Part shown: one piece after another, positions 37,500 through 46,693 of the stretch | Numbering within the stretch: the stretch's first letter is position 1 | Layout of the letters: each line of letters starts with the position of its first letter | Assembly (NCBI GenBank): GCA_052389435.1 | Contig: JBQTIB010000032.1 | Location: 34,505 to 98,504, forward strand | Direction: 5' to 3' | Source of the DNA: JBQTKD01 sp052389435 | Lineage (GTDB): Bacteria; Actinomycetota; Actinomycetes; Sporichthyales; Sporichthyaceae | Length of the DNA stretch: 64,000 nt | Made by a program: the position numbers and the translations under genes | The notes under the pieces: model-generated | Told to the model about the DNA's origin: nothing | Database searches by the model: none | What the model saw: only the letters and a program-made list of their open reading frames with translations

Positions 37500-38915
37500 A
37501 TGACGACGATCGACTACACCGAACGCATCCCCAACAACGTCGACCTGGCCTCGGACCGCAAGCTCCAGCGCGCGCTGGAGTCCTGGCAGCCGAAGTTCCT
37601 CGACTGGTGGAAGGAAATGGGTCCGGCGCTGCCGACCGAAGACGTCTACCTGCGCACCGCCGTGGACGTCGGCAAGGAGGGCTGGGCGCACTTCGGCCAC
37701 GTGGCCCTGCCCGAGTACCGCTGGGGCATCTTCCTCGCCGAGCAGCAGAAGGACCGTCAGATCGCCTTCGGCGAGCACAAGGGCAAGCCGGCCTGGCAGC
37801 AGGTTCCCGGCGAGTACCGCGCCGACCTTCAGCGCCTCATCGTGATCCAGGGCGACACCGAGCCGGCCTCCGTCGAGCAGCAGCGTCGGCTGGGCCAGAC
37901 CGCGCCGTCGCTGTACGACCTGCGCAACCTCTTCCAGGTCAACGTCGAAGAGGGCCGCCACCTGTGGGCCATGGTCTACCTGCTGCACGCCTACTTCGGC
38001 CGTGAGGGCCGCGACGAGGCCGAGAACCTGCTGCTGCGCAACTCCGGTTCGGAGGACGCACCGCGCATCCTGGGCGCCTTCAACGAGGAAACCCCGGACT
38101 GGCTCTCGTTCTTCATGTTCACCTACTTCACCGACCGGGACGGCAAGTACCAGCTCGGAACGCTGAAGGAGAGCGCGTTCGACCCGCTCTCGCGGACGTG
38201 CGAGTTCATGCTGAAGGAGGAGGCCCACCACATGATGGTCGGCACCACCGGCGTGGACCGCGTGGTCACCCGCACCGTGGAGCTGATGAAGGAGCACGAC
38301 ACCGAGGACATCGCCAAGCACGGCGGCGTTCCGCTCGACGTGATCCAGAAGTACATCAACTTCCACTACAGCGTCTCGCTCGACCTGTTCGGCGGCGACA
38401 CCTCGACGAACGTGGCGAACTACTACACCGCGGGTCTGAAGGGTCGCTGGCAGGAAGAGCGTCGCAAGGACGACCACCAGCTCCGCGACCTCTCCGTGAT
38501 GATCCCGTTCGTCGAGGGCGACACCCTCGTCGACAAGGAGGTCGCGGCGCTCACCGCCCTGAACGTCGACCTGCGCCACGAGTACATCGCCGACTGCGGC
38601 AACGGCGTCACCCGGTGGAACTCGATCCTGGCCGACGCCGGCATCGACGCCACACTGGCACTGCCGAACGTCGGCTTCAACCGCCAGGTCGGCACCTTCT
38701 CCGGGCACCGCATCACCCCGGACGGTCGCATCGTCTCCCAGGACACCTGGGACGCCTCGGTCGAGAAGTACCTGCCGACGGCCGACGACAAGGCGCACAT
38801 CTCCTCGCTCATGCACCCGGTGTACGAGCCGGGCAAGATCGCGAGCTGGGTCGCCCCGCCGAAGGTCGGCATCAACGGCCAGCCGTTCGAGTTCGAGTAC
38901 GTCCACCTGGCCTAG
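37500..38915 (+). CDS. boxB: Benzoyl-CoA 2,3-epoxidase, oxygenase component (BoxB)
   Basis: 471 residues, the diiron oxygenase that adds one oxygen atom to benzoyl-CoA to form the 2,3-epoxide. Helical ferritin-like blocks with likely iron ligands are NVEEGRHLWAM and MLKEEAHHMMVGTTG; the PEYRWGIFLAEQ and FNEETPDWLSFFMFTYFTDRDGK segments are typical of BoxB. It needs electrons from a BoxA-type reductase; here the separate reductase and ferredoxin encoded next are the obvious donors. ATG 37500 follows a GAGAGGGAAC ribosome site. Confidence 0.92.
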   Translation: MTTIDYTERIPNNVDLASDRKLQRALESWQPKFLDWWKEMGPALPTEDVYLRTAVDVGKEGWAHFGHVALPEYRWGIFLAEQQKDRQIAFGEHKGKPAWQQVPGEYRADLQRLIVIQGDTEPASVEQQRRLGQTAPSLYDLRNLFQVNVEEGRHLWAMVYLLHAYFGREGRDEAENLLLRNSGSEDAPRILGAFNEETPDWLSFFMFTYFTDRDGKYQLGTLKESAFDPLSRTCEFMLKEEAHHMMVGTTGVDRVVTRTVELMKEHDTEDIAKHGGVPLDVIQKYINFHYSVSLDLFGGDTSTNVANYYTAGLKGRWQEERRKDDHQLRDLSVMIPFVEGDTLVDKEVAALTALNVDLRHEYIADCGNGVTRWNSILADAGIDATLALPNVGFNRQVGTFSGHRITPDGRIVSQDTWDASVEKYLPTADDKAHISSLMHPVYEPGKIASWVAPPKVGINGQPFEFEYVHLA

Positions 38916-38924
38916 GGATAGACG

Positions 38925-39953
38925 ATGACCGACATCCACGAAGTAGACATTCTGATCGTGGGTGCGGGTCCGGTTGGCCTTTTCGGGGCCTACTACGCCG
39001 GTTTCCGCAACCTGCGCACCGCGGTCATGGACTCCCTTCCCGAGCTCGGCGGCCAGATCAGCGCCATGTACCCCGAGAAGCTCATCTACGACGTCGCCGG
39101 CTTCCCGGCCGTCAAGGGACGTGAGCTCGTCGCGAACCTCAAGGCGCAGGCGGATCGCTTCTCCCCCGTGTATCTGACGGGGCATCGGGCCCAGGACCTG
39201 GTCCGCCTGCCCGATGCAGAGAACGGCGCTCCGCGCTTCGAGGTCACCTCCGACAAGGGCACGGTCGTGCGCTGCGGCATCGTCATCGTCACCGGCGGCA
39301 TCGGCAACTTCACCCCGCGCCCGCTGCCCGCCGGCTCGGAATTCCTCGGCAGGGGCCTCGCGTACTTCGTGCCCGACCTGCAGGCGCTCACCGGCAAGGA
39401 CGTCGTCATCGTCGGCGGCGGCGACAGCGCGTTCGACTGGGCGCTGGGCCTGCACGAGATCGCCAAGTCCGTCACCCTGGTCCACCGTCGCGAGATGTTC
39501 CGCGCGCACGCGCACACCATCGACGAGGTCCGCAAGACCGACGTCGAGATCGTCGTCAACGCCGAGATCAAGAGCGTCGACGGCAACGGCCGGGTCGAAT
39601 CGGTCGTGATCTCGCACGCCAAGACCGGGGAAACCACCGAACTGCCGTGCCAGGCGCTCGTCGCCGCGCTCGGCTTCACCGCGAACCTGGGCCCGCTGCT
39701 CGAGTGGGGTATCGAGATCCAGGACCGCCGCCACGTCCTGGTCGACACCCGCATGTCGACGAGCGTTCGTGGCATTTTCTCCGCCGGCGACATCACCGAG
39801 TATCCGGGCAAGGTCCGGCTGATCGTGGTGGGATTCGGCGAGGTCGCGACGGCAGTGAACAATGCCGCCGCACTGCTCGACCCGGAGGCTCCCGTGTTCC
39901 CGGGTCACTCCACCGACGCGGCTGTGCCGTCTCCTATTGGCGCCGCCGTCTAA
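38925..39953 (+). CDS. Ferredoxin-NADP+ reductase, thioredoxin-reductase type
   Basis: 342 residues with two Rossmann motifs, GAGPVGLFGAYYAG at the N-terminus and VGGGDSAFDWALG in the middle. It also has the SLPELGGQISAMYPEKLIYD block and a FSAGDITEYPGK FAD block. It lacks the CxxC redox pair of thioredoxin reductase, as expected for this type of ferredoxin reductase. Together with the ferredoxin encoded at 39975-40304 it would perform the job of BoxA, which in Azoarcus is a fused ferredoxin-reductase. It starts 9 bases after boxB. Confidence 0.85.
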   Translation: MTDIHEVDILIVGAGPVGLFGAYYAGFRNLRTAVMDSLPELGGQISAMYPEKLIYDVAGFPAVKGRELVANLKAQADRFSPVYLTGHRAQDLVRLPDAENGAPRFEVTSDKGTVVRCGIVIVTGGIGNFTPRPLPAGSEFLGRGLAYFVPDLQALTGKDVVIVGGGDSAFDWALGLHEIAKSVTLVHRREMFRAHAHTIDEVRKTDVEIVVNAEIKSVDGNGRVESVVISHAKTGETTELPCQALVAALGFTANLGPLLEWGIEIQDRRHVLVDTRMSTSVRGIFSAGDITEYPGKVRLIVVGFGEVATAVNNAAALLDPEAPVFPGHSTDAAVPSPIGAAV

Positions 39954-39974
39954 GTTTCGCGGAAGGACAGATCC

Positions 39975-40304
39975 GTGCCGTACGTCATCGCCGAGCCCTG
40001 CATCGACGTCATGGACACCTCGTGTCGTGACGAGTGCCCCGTCGACTGCATCTACGAGGGCGCCCGCAAGCTCTACATCAATCCCAAGGAATGCATCGAC
40101 TGCGGCGCCTGCGAGCCCGTGTGTCCCGTCGAGGCCATCTCGCAGGACCGACGCGTGAACCCCGACTTCGCCGAGCACGTCGAGGACAGCCGACGGTTCT
40201 TCCTCGAGGTGCTGCCCGGTCGGGAGGAGCCCATCGGCAATCCCGGGGGTTCGCACATGGTCGGCGCGCTGGGCGTCGACACCGAGTTCGTAGCCGGACG
40301 GTAG
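39975..40304 (+). CDS. Ferredoxin with two iron-sulfur clusters (FdxA type)
   Basis: 109 residues. The pattern DTSCRDECPVDCIYEG followed by CIDCGACEPVCPVEAI is that of the 7Fe ferredoxins common in actinomycetes. GTG 39975 has a GGAAGGAC ribosome site. Located between the reductase and the rest of the box operon, it most likely carries electrons from that reductase to BoxB. The C-terminal extension (FFLEVLPGREEP) is the usual FdxA tail. Confidence 0.85.
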   Translation: MPYVIAEPCIDVMDTSCRDECPVDCIYEGARKLYINPKECIDCGACEPVCPVEAISQDRRVNPDFAEHVEDSRRFFLEVLPGREEPIGNPGGSHMVGALGVDTEFVAGR

Positions 40305-40314
40305 GAGGAACGCG

Positions 40315-40893
40315 ATGAGCAGCGACCAGACCTCGTCCAAGGGCATCCCCGCCCGCGAACTCTCCGACGCCGAACTCGCCCAGCAGGGCACGCAGGCGCA
40401 CGCGAGCCGCAACTGGGTATTCCTGCACGGCACCTCCGAGCAGTTCCGCCGGCACACCGAGCGGATGCTCGAACTCGAGCAGGAGTACATCCGTCGCTTC
40501 CCCAAGCGGACCTGGCAGGGCTCGGGGGGCACCGGCGGGGGAGTCGACCTCGCCGAGGAGGACACCCTCGCCCAGGTCCGTCACCTCACCCGGACCTACG
40601 CGGCCGCGGTCGAGCAGTTGCTCGCCAATCACTCGCCAGTGCGCACATCGGCGGGGGCGGTCGAGACTGTCACCTCCGCCCCGGACGACGTCGAACTGCA
40701 ACTGCTGCGCCGCTACGTCTCGGCCCCCGAGGGTCGCCTGCACAAGCTGGAGGCCCACCAGGCCGCCCGCGAGGTCGGCATTGCCCCGGCGGTCGTCGCC
40801 GGACTGTTCAAGGCCCAGCCGCCGCTGCTGGTGACCGCGGGTGAGTTCCGCCAGATCACCGAAGCGGGCCGGGCCCGAGTCGAATCGAGCTGA
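40315..40893 (+). CDS. Protein of unknown function in the box operon
   Basis: 192 residues, strong GGAGG ribosome site. The N-terminal half has a charged helical stretch (ARELSDAELAQQ, FRRHTERMLELEQEYIRRFP) after which a Gly-rich linker leads to a second helical half (LLRRYVSAPEGRLHKLEAHQAAREVGIAPAVVAGLF). I see no catalytic motif, signal or membrane helix. The position between the ferredoxin and the CoA ligase suggests a part in benzoyl-CoA oxidation, for example a small accessory or regulatory subunit. The gene is real by context and codon use. Confidence 0.6.
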   Translation: MSSDQTSSKGIPARELSDAELAQQGTQAHASRNWVFLHGTSEQFRRHTERMLELEQEYIRRFPKRTWQGSGGTGGGVDLAEEDTLAQVRHLTRTYAAAVEQLLANHSPVRTSAGAVETVTSAPDDVELQLLRRYVSAPEGRLHKLEAHQAAREVGIAPAVVAGLFKAQPPLLVTAGEFRQITEAGRARVESS

Positions 40894-40925
40894 CCTCCCG
40901 TCAGCTAGTCCCCGAGGAGTCGACC

Positions 40926-42731
40926 ATGACGCTGTTCGCCGCCCCCGACATCGCCAGGGTCGACCGCCCCGACGGGTCGATCCTGCTCGACTCCAGAGAC
41001 CCCCTGCGCCCGTATGGCCGATCCCTCGGCGACCTTCTCGCGCTCGGCGCCGAGGCCCATCCCGACCGCGTCCTGATCACGCGAGTGACCACCGGCGCAA
41101 GCTACACCTGGGGTGAGGCCAAAGCCGCCGCCGACTCGATCGGCCAGGCCCTGCTCGACCGCGGCCTGGGCGCGGATCGGCCGCTGATGGTGCTCTCCGG
41201 CAACTCCGTCGAGCACGCGCTGCTGACCTACGCCGCCTACACCGTGGGCGTGCCGATCGTCCCGATCTCGACGGCCTACTCCCTCGCTTCCTCCGACCAC
41301 GCGCGCGTCCGCTCTATCGCCGAACTCGTCAACCCGGGGCTGGTCTACGCCGACGACGCGGTGGCCTACGACGCCGCGCTGTCGGTCGTGGAGGCCACCG
41401 GCGCGAAGCGCGCCGACTTCGCCGAGCTGCAAGCGACGACGGCAACCTCCGCCGTCGCGGCCGCCGCGGCTGCCGTCACGCCCGAGTCGATCGCGAAGAT
41501 CCTGTTCACCTCGGGCTCCACCGGCGCGCCGAAGGGCGTCCTCAACACCCACCGGATGCTCTGCGCCAACCAGCAGCAGATGCGCCAGGTCTGGCCCTTC
41601 CTCGGACAGACGCCGCCGGTGCTCGTCGACTGGCTGCCGTGGAGCCACACCTTCGGCGGCAACCACAACTTCAACATGATCCTGGCCAACGGCGGCACGC
41701 TGCACATCGACGACGGGAAGCCGATTCCGGCGCTGTTCGGCAAGACGCTGGAGGCGCTGACGGCCCACGCCCCGACGGCGTACTTCAACGTGCCGATGGG
41801 CTACCAGATGCTCGCGCCGAAGCTCGAGAGCGATCCCGAGTTCGCGAAGCAGTTCTTCGGTCAGGTCTCGATTCTCTTCTACGCCGCGGCGTCCCTGCCC
41901 GCCGAGCTCTACCACCGGCTCCGGGCGATCTCGAAGGAGACGATCGGCCGCGAGATTCCGCTGACCTCCTCCTGGGGCACGACCGAGACCGGGCCCGCGG
42001 TCACCTCGGCGCACTACGACCCGTCGCCGTCGGGCTGCATCGGCGTCCCGATTCCCGGCGACACCGTCAAGCTCGTGCCGTCGGGCAGCAAGCTCGAGAT
42101 CCGCGTGAAGGGCCCGAACATCACGGAGGGCTACGTCGGGGCACCCGACGCCACGGCCAACGCGTTCGACGACGAGGGCTTCTACCTGACGGGCGACGCC
42201 GTTCGCTTCGTCGACCCGGACGACATGAACCTGGGCCTGATCTTCGACGGCCGCATCGCCGAGGACTTCAAGCTGCTCTCCGGCACCTGGGTCAGCGTCG
42301 GCAACCTGCGCACCGCCCTCGTGTCCGCCGCGGGCGGCCTGCTCACCGACGCGGTGATCGCGGGGCACGACACCGACTACGTCTCCGCCCTGGCGTGGCC
42401 CCACCCCGGTGCCGTCGAAAAGCTGACGGGTACTCAGGCCCTCGCCGACGGCATCGCGTCCGAGGCGTTCCGTTCTCGTCTGTGCGCCGTCCTCGCCGAG
42501 TTGAACCAGGGCCAGGGCTCCGCCGCTCGGATCGAACGACTGATCGTGATGGAAGAACCGCCGGTGATGGACGCCGGCGAGATCACCGACAAGGGCTACG
42601 TGAACCAGCGCAACGTGCTGGAGCGCCGCGAGGCGCTCGTGGCCGACCTCTACGCGTCGGAGTGCGCGAGCCACGTGCTCGTGCCCGCGCGCATCGAAAG
42701 CGCCGCCTCCCAAAGATTGGACTCCCCGTGA
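40926..42731 (+). CDS. AMP-dependent acyl-CoA ligase (feruloyl-CoA synthase-like)
   Basis: 601 residues of the ANL superfamily. The phosphate loop is LFTSGSTGAPKGV (around 195); other blocks are WGTTETGP, a GDAVRF segment and FDGRIAEDFKLLSGTWVSVG, the last being typical of feruloyl-CoA synthase-like ligases. It would activate an aromatic acid to its CoA thioester using ATP. In a box operon, benzoate or a substituted benzoate is the likely substrate, although the subfamily usually acts on hydroxycinnamates. ATG 40926 has GAGGAG upstream; the stop overlaps the GTG of boxD. Confidence 0.8.
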   Translation: MTLFAAPDIARVDRPDGSILLDSRDPLRPYGRSLGDLLALGAEAHPDRVLITRVTTGASYTWGEAKAAADSIGQALLDRGLGADRPLMVLSGNSVEHALLTYAAYTVGVPIVPISTAYSLASSDHARVRSIAELVNPGLVYADDAVAYDAALSVVEATGAKRADFAELQATTATSAVAAAAAAVTPESIAKILFTSGSTGAPKGVLNTHRMLCANQQQMRQVWPFLGQTPPVLVDWLPWSHTFGGNHNFNMILANGGTLHIDDGKPIPALFGKTLEALTAHAPTAYFNVPMGYQMLAPKLESDPEFAKQFFGQVSILFYAAASLPAELYHRLRAISKETIGREIPLTSSWGTTETGPAVTSAHYDPSPSGCIGVPIPGDTVKLVPSGSKLEIRVKGPNITEGYVGAPDATANAFDDEGFYLTGDAVRFVDPDDMNLGLIFDGRIAEDFKLLSGTWVSVGNLRTALVSAAGGLLTDAVIAGHDTDYVSALAWPHPGAVEKLTGTQALADGIASEAFRSRLCAVLAELNQGQGSAARIERLIVMEEPPVMDAGEITDKGYVNQRNVLERREALVADLYASECASHVLVPARIESAASQRLDSP

Positions 42732-44278
42732 GCACCCTGCTGCAGAGCTACGCCGCCGGATCCTGGTTCACCTCGACCGACGCGGGCGACCCGCTGCTCG
42801 ACGCCGCGACCGGCGAGGAGGTCGCGCGTATCTCCTCGCGTGGCCTCGACTTCGCCGCGATGGTCGAGCACGCGCGCAGCGCGGGCGGACCCGCCGTGCG
42901 TGCCCTGACGTTCCGTCAGCGTGCCGCCCTGCTCAAGCAGCTGGCCGCGCACCTGAACGAGAACCGCGACGCGCTCTACGCCCTGTCCACCCGCACCGGC
43001 GCGACGAAGCGCGACTCGATGGTCGACATCGACGGCGGCATCGGCACCGCGTTCGTCTACGCGAGCAAGGGCGCCAGGGAGCTCCCGGACGACGTCGTCC
43101 TCGTCGACGGCGGCGACGAGCAGCTCGGCAAGACCGGCGTGTTCCTGGGGCGGCACATCTACACCTCGCGTCCAGGTGTCGCCGTGCAGATCAACGCGTT
43201 CAACTTCCCGACCTGGGGCATGCTCGAAAAGCTCGCCCCCGCCTTCCTCGCGGGCCTGCCGAGCATCGTCAAGCCCGCCAGCCAGACCGCCTACCTCACC
43301 GAGGCCGTCGTCCGACTGATCGTCGAGTCGGGGATCCTCCCCGAGGGTTCGCTGCAGTTGGTTTCCGGCTCGGCCGGCTCCCTGCTCGACGCGCTGGGGG
43401 AGCAGGACTCCGTCTCCTTCACCGGCTCGGCCCACACTGCGGGCGTCCTGCGCTCGAGCGCCGCCGTCGCCGGCCGCGGCGTGCGTCTGCAGGTCGAGGC
43501 CGACTCGCTCAACTGCTCGATCCTCGGCGAGGACGTCTCGCCCGGCAGCCCGGAGTTCGACCTGTTCGTCAAGGGCGTCGTCACCGAGATGACGGTGAAG
43601 GCCGGTCAGAAGTGCACCGCGATCCGCCGTGTTCTCGTCCCCGAGGCGCAGGCCGACGCCGTCGCCGAGGCCATCGGCGCCAAGCTCGCGAAGATCACCG
43701 TCGGCAACCCGGCCAACGAAGAGGTGCGCATGGGCGCGCTCGCGAGCCTCGCCCAGCGGGACGAGGTCCGCAAGGCGGTCGAGGCCCTGCGCAGCTCGGC
43801 CGCACTGGTCTTCGGCAGTCCCGACACGGTCGACGTCGTCGACGGCGACGCCGACCGCGGCGCCTTCCTGTCGCCGATTCTGCTGCGCGCCCAAGCCGGC
43901 TCCACCGAGCCCCACGACGTCGAGCCGTTCGGTCCGGTCAGCACCGTGCTGGCCTATTCCTCGACTGCAGAGGCGATCGAGCTCGCGGCCCGCGGCAGGG
44001 GCAGCCTGGCGGCCTCCGTCGTCACCGCGGACCCAGCAATCGCCCGCGAGGTGGTCCGCGGCCTCGCGCCGTGGCACGGCCGCGTGCTCGTGCTGGACGC
44101 CGAGGGCGCTCCGGAGAACACCGGCCACGGCACGGTCATGCCGACCCTGGTCCACGGCGGCCCCGGGCGCGCCGGCGGCGGCGAGGAACTCGGCGGTCTG
44201 CGCGGGGTGGTGCACCACATGCAGCGCAGCGCGATCCAGGGCTCCCCGGCGATGCTGGACGCGATTGCGGGCGGCTAG
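42728..44278 (+). CDS. boxD: 3,4-dehydroadipyl-CoA semialdehyde dehydrogenase (BoxD)
   Basis: 516 residues of the aldehyde dehydrogenase family, of the branch close to PaaZ/BoxD. Catalytic Cys is in GQKCTAIRR, general-base Glu in QVEADSLN, the NAFNFP and KPAS blocks bind NAD(P), and FGPVSTVLAY is the late family block. It oxidises the semialdehyde made by BoxC to 3,4-dehydroadipyl-CoA. The GTG start overlaps the ligase stop (GTGA). Convergent regulator gene overlaps its last four bases. Confidence 0.88.
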   Translation: MSTLLQSYAAGSWFTSTDAGDPLLDAATGEEVARISSRGLDFAAMVEHARSAGGPAVRALTFRQRAALLKQLAAHLNENRDALYALSTRTGATKRDSMVDIDGGIGTAFVYASKGARELPDDVVLVDGGDEQLGKTGVFLGRHIYTSRPGVAVQINAFNFPTWGMLEKLAPAFLAGLPSIVKPASQTAYLTEAVVRLIVESGILPEGSLQLVSGSAGSLLDALGEQDSVSFTGSAHTAGVLRSSAAVAGRGVRLQVEADSLNCSILGEDVSPGSPEFDLFVKGVVTEMTVKAGQKCTAIRRVLVPEAQADAVAEAIGAKLAKITVGNPANEEVRMGALASLAQRDEVRKAVEALRSSAALVFGSPDTVDVVDGDADRGAFLSPILLRAQAGSTEPHDVEPFGPVSTVLAYSSTAEAIELAARGRGSLAASVVTADPAIAREVVRGLAPWHGRVLVLDAEGAPENTGHGTVMPTLVHGGPGRAGGGEELGGLRGVVHHMQRSAIQGSPAMLDAIAGG

Positions 44279-46086
44279 TCCGCCGACATCTGGTGGATGC
44301 GCAGGGCGATGTCGGCGCGCACGCGGTCCTCGTGGCGGGTGAGGTCCAGGCCGGTGAGGTCGTGGATCTGACGCAGCCGATAGCCGAGCGTCTTGGGGTG
44401 GATGCAGAGGCGTTCGGCTGCGTCCCGGGCGGAGCAGTCGGACTGGAAGTAGGCCTCCAGGGTGCTCAGCAGTTCACCGCGACCCGAGCGGCGCCCGTCG
44501 TACTCCACGAGCGGACCGAGCAGGCTGTCCACGAACCGCTGCATGTCCCCGGCGGGAGAGTCCGGCAGCAGGAACCGCACGACGCCCATGTCGTCGTAGG
44601 CGGTGACGCCGGCGGACGGAAGTCGCCGTCCCACGGACCCGGCCGCGCGGGCCTCTCCATAGGCGCGGTGCAGCTCGTGCACCGTGGTCGCGCCACCGCT
44701 GATGCCCCAGTCGACGACCACGTCGTCGAGGTCTCGGCGCAGCGTCTCGTCCACCGCGGCCGCGAGGTCGCGGCACGCCGCCACCGCGGTGGGGCCGATC
44801 AACACGACCCAGTCGCCCCGCGCGATCACCAGTTCGACGCCGAACCGACGGCCCGCCAGTCGTAGCGCGCCTCCGATCCGGGTCCGCAGGCGCTCGGAGT
44901 CCTCCGTGGAGGTCGGGGTACGACGCAGCGCACCGTGCAACACCCGGCAGTTCGGTTCGAGCACCACGTGCAGGCGGCTCAGCCGGGTGGCGGCGGCGCG
45001 GCGGCGCGGAGAGTCGCCGGTGAGCAGGTCCCACACGACGTCGTCGAGCATCTCGTCCCGGGCCGCCGTCGCGGCCTCCTCCTCGAGGTGGTGCAGTCGT
45101 AGGGCCGTGGCCACCTGGCCGCAGGCCATCTCGAGGAACGCGCCCGACTCCGCCCCGGTTGGGTCGCCGAGCAGGACGACGGCTCCGGGAACTCCCCGCT
45201 CGTTGTGGACGCGCTGGGTCCACGTGCTCGTCCGATCCCCCCGACGTTCCTGCATCGGGACCGAGTCCGTTTCGGAGCGGGCCGCGACGGATCGCAGCAG
45301 GCCCGCCAGGCCGGGCACGGTCCGCTCGGCGGGCCGAACGACCTCTTCGCCGCCGCCGACGGGAACGATGACCGCGACGGCCCCGGTTTCCTCGGCGGCC
45401 GCCTGGGCGAGGCTCGCGGGGCCGGCGTGCTGCAGGACGAGGTCGGAAAGGCGGCTCTGCAACGCGATCGAGCGCTGGAGGAAGTCGACCTGAGTCTGCA
45501 GGGAGCGGCGGGCCGCGGCGAGTTCGTCGAGGGAGTGCTGCCTGCTTTCGTGCAGGCGGGCGTTCGCGATCGCGACGACGGCGAGGCTTGCGAAGGCCTC
45601 CATGCGTTCGACGTCCCACGCGGTGAAGTGCGACGTACGCCGCCGCCACACCTCCAGGGCGCCGACCACGACGGTCCCGTCCAGCAGGGGCACGGCCAGG
45701 GCGGAACGGACCGCCTCCGCCTCCGCCAGGCCGACGAAGTGGGTGCTGATCTGCTGCGCGGCGACGTAGTCGTCGACCTTGATCGGGCCGCCGGTCTCCC
45801 AGACCCGTCCGGCCACGCCCTGTCCGGGCTGGATCCGGACGCGGGGCAGTTCCACCATCCGATTGCCCGTCACGCTGCCCATGACGAACTCCTCGCCCTC
45901 GCGCAGCCACACGCCGGCCATGTCGGCCTCGAGCAGGTGCAGCAGGTGGGTGTTGATCGTGAGCAGAACCTGGTCGAGTTCGTGGACGGACAGGATCGCG
46001 CGCGCCACGTCCCGAAGGGCCCGCAGTTCCGCGTCGCGGTCGCCGGCGGCGGGCACGGCGAGACCTGTGGCCGACGGCTGCGTCAT
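44275..46086 (-). CDS. GAF-domain PucR-type regulator
   Basis: 603 residues: a GAF domain (about 25-190, with GVWLREGEEFVMGSV and GQGVAGRVWE), a coiled segment, a second sensor-like region and a C-terminal PucR helix-turn-helix (LEAYFQSDCSARDAAERLCIH, KTLGYRLRQIHDLTG). Such regulators answer aromatic or related small molecules. It lies at the end of the box operon and divergent from the 46259-49082 genes, so it could control both. ATG 46086 is chosen; an in-frame GTG at 46140 is possible. A palindrome at 46149-46166 is a candidate binding site. Confidence 0.8.
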   Translation of the reverse strand: MTQPSATGLAVPAAGDRDAELRALRDVARAILSVHELDQVLLTINTHLLHLLEADMAGVWLREGEEFVMGSVTGNRMVELPRVRIQPGQGVAGRVWETGGPIKVDDYVAAQQISTHFVGLAEAEAVRSALAVPLLDGTVVVGALEVWRRRTSHFTAWDVERMEAFASLAVVAIANARLHESRQHSLDELAAARRSLQTQVDFLQRSIALQSRLSDLVLQHAGPASLAQAAAEETGAVAVIVPVGGGEEVVRPAERTVPGLAGLLRSVAARSETDSVPMQERRGDRTSTWTQRVHNERGVPGAVVLLGDPTGAESGAFLEMACGQVATALRLHHLEEEAATAARDEMLDDVVWDLLTGDSPRRRAAATRLSRLHVVLEPNCRVLHGALRRTPTSTEDSERLRTRIGGALRLAGRRFGVELVIARGDWVVLIGPTAVAACRDLAAAVDETLRRDLDDVVVDWGISGGATTVHELHRAYGEARAAGSVGRRLPSAGVTAYDDMGVVRFLLPDSPAGDMQRFVDSLLGPLVEYDGRRSGRGELLSTLEAYFQSDCSARDAAERLCIHPKTLGYRLRQIHDLTGLDLTRHEDRVRADIALRIHQMSAD

Positions 46087-46148
46087 ACCCCAGGTATAGC
46101 GCCGAGGGAGCGTTCCGTCCACCGTTCGGCCTGCGAGCACTCTCGATG

Positions 46149-46166
46149 GCTATCCGGCGGGATAGC
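46149..46166. promoter_or_regulatory. Perfect 7-4-7 palindrome in a divergent promoter region
   Basis: GCTATCC (46149-46155) and GGATAGC (46160-46166) flank GGCG. It lies 63 bases upstream of the GAF-PucR regulator start and 93 bases before the divergent gene at 46259, a natural place for an autoregulatory operator. Binding by the regulator is inferred only. Confidence 0.45.
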
Positions 46167-46258
46167 TGCCCCGCGAACCGACTGTCCCGGCGCCCCCTTG
46201 TCCGGCCAACCGGCGCTTCGTAGCGTCCGGCAGGTCGCCTACGGACGAGGGTCCAGCC

Positions 46259-46693
46259 ATGACGAGCAACCAGGTGATCGGCCGCGGCACGAACGTGATC
46301 GTGGCACCGCCCCGCGAAGGCGTCGTCCGGTACATGCGCACTCCCAGGGACGTGATCGCCCTGCTGAAGGGCGGCGACGTCGCCGACAGCGTGCTGCTGG
46401 CCCGCGCCGGTACGGTGACCTTCCTCGGGCCGCTGCTGCCGCGCAAGCCCGTCGGCATTCTGACGATGGAGGGCATGCCCCAGTCGCACCTCGGGATTCT
46501 GTCCCGCGAGTTCGGGCTGCCGGCCATCATGACCGTGCTCCTGGAGGACGCCCCGATCGAACGGCTCGGTTCCAACGGCGTCCCGACGAAGGCCTACCTC
46601 GATCTGCTCGCCCAGACCCTCGACGGGCGCCGAGTGATCCTGGACTGCACCGACCCGACCGAGGGCATCGTGCTGAGCGGAGAGCAACGATGA
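46259..46693 (+). CDS. Stand-alone PEP-synthase-type phosphohistidine (swivel) domain
   Basis: 144 residues resembling the mobile phosphohistidine domain of PEP synthase/pyruvate phosphate dikinase. The stretch ILTMEGMPQSHLGILSREF and GLPAIM matches the T-x-G-G-x-x-S-H-x-x-x-x-A-R-E-x-G-I-P-A pattern, keeping the phospho-accepting histidine. Full enzymes also have an ATP-grasp domain, absent in this window; phenylphosphate synthase of Thauera also splits such domains over separate subunits (recalled). The ATG of the next gene overlaps its stop. Whether it is phosphorylated, and what it transfers to, is unknown. Confidence 0.6.
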   Translation: MTSNQVIGRGTNVIVAPPREGVVRYMRTPRDVIALLKGGDVADSVLLARAGTVTFLGPLLPRKPVGILTMEGMPQSHLGILSREFGLPAIMTVLLEDAPIERLGSNGVPTKAYLDLLAQTLDGRRVILDCTDPTEGIVLSGEQR

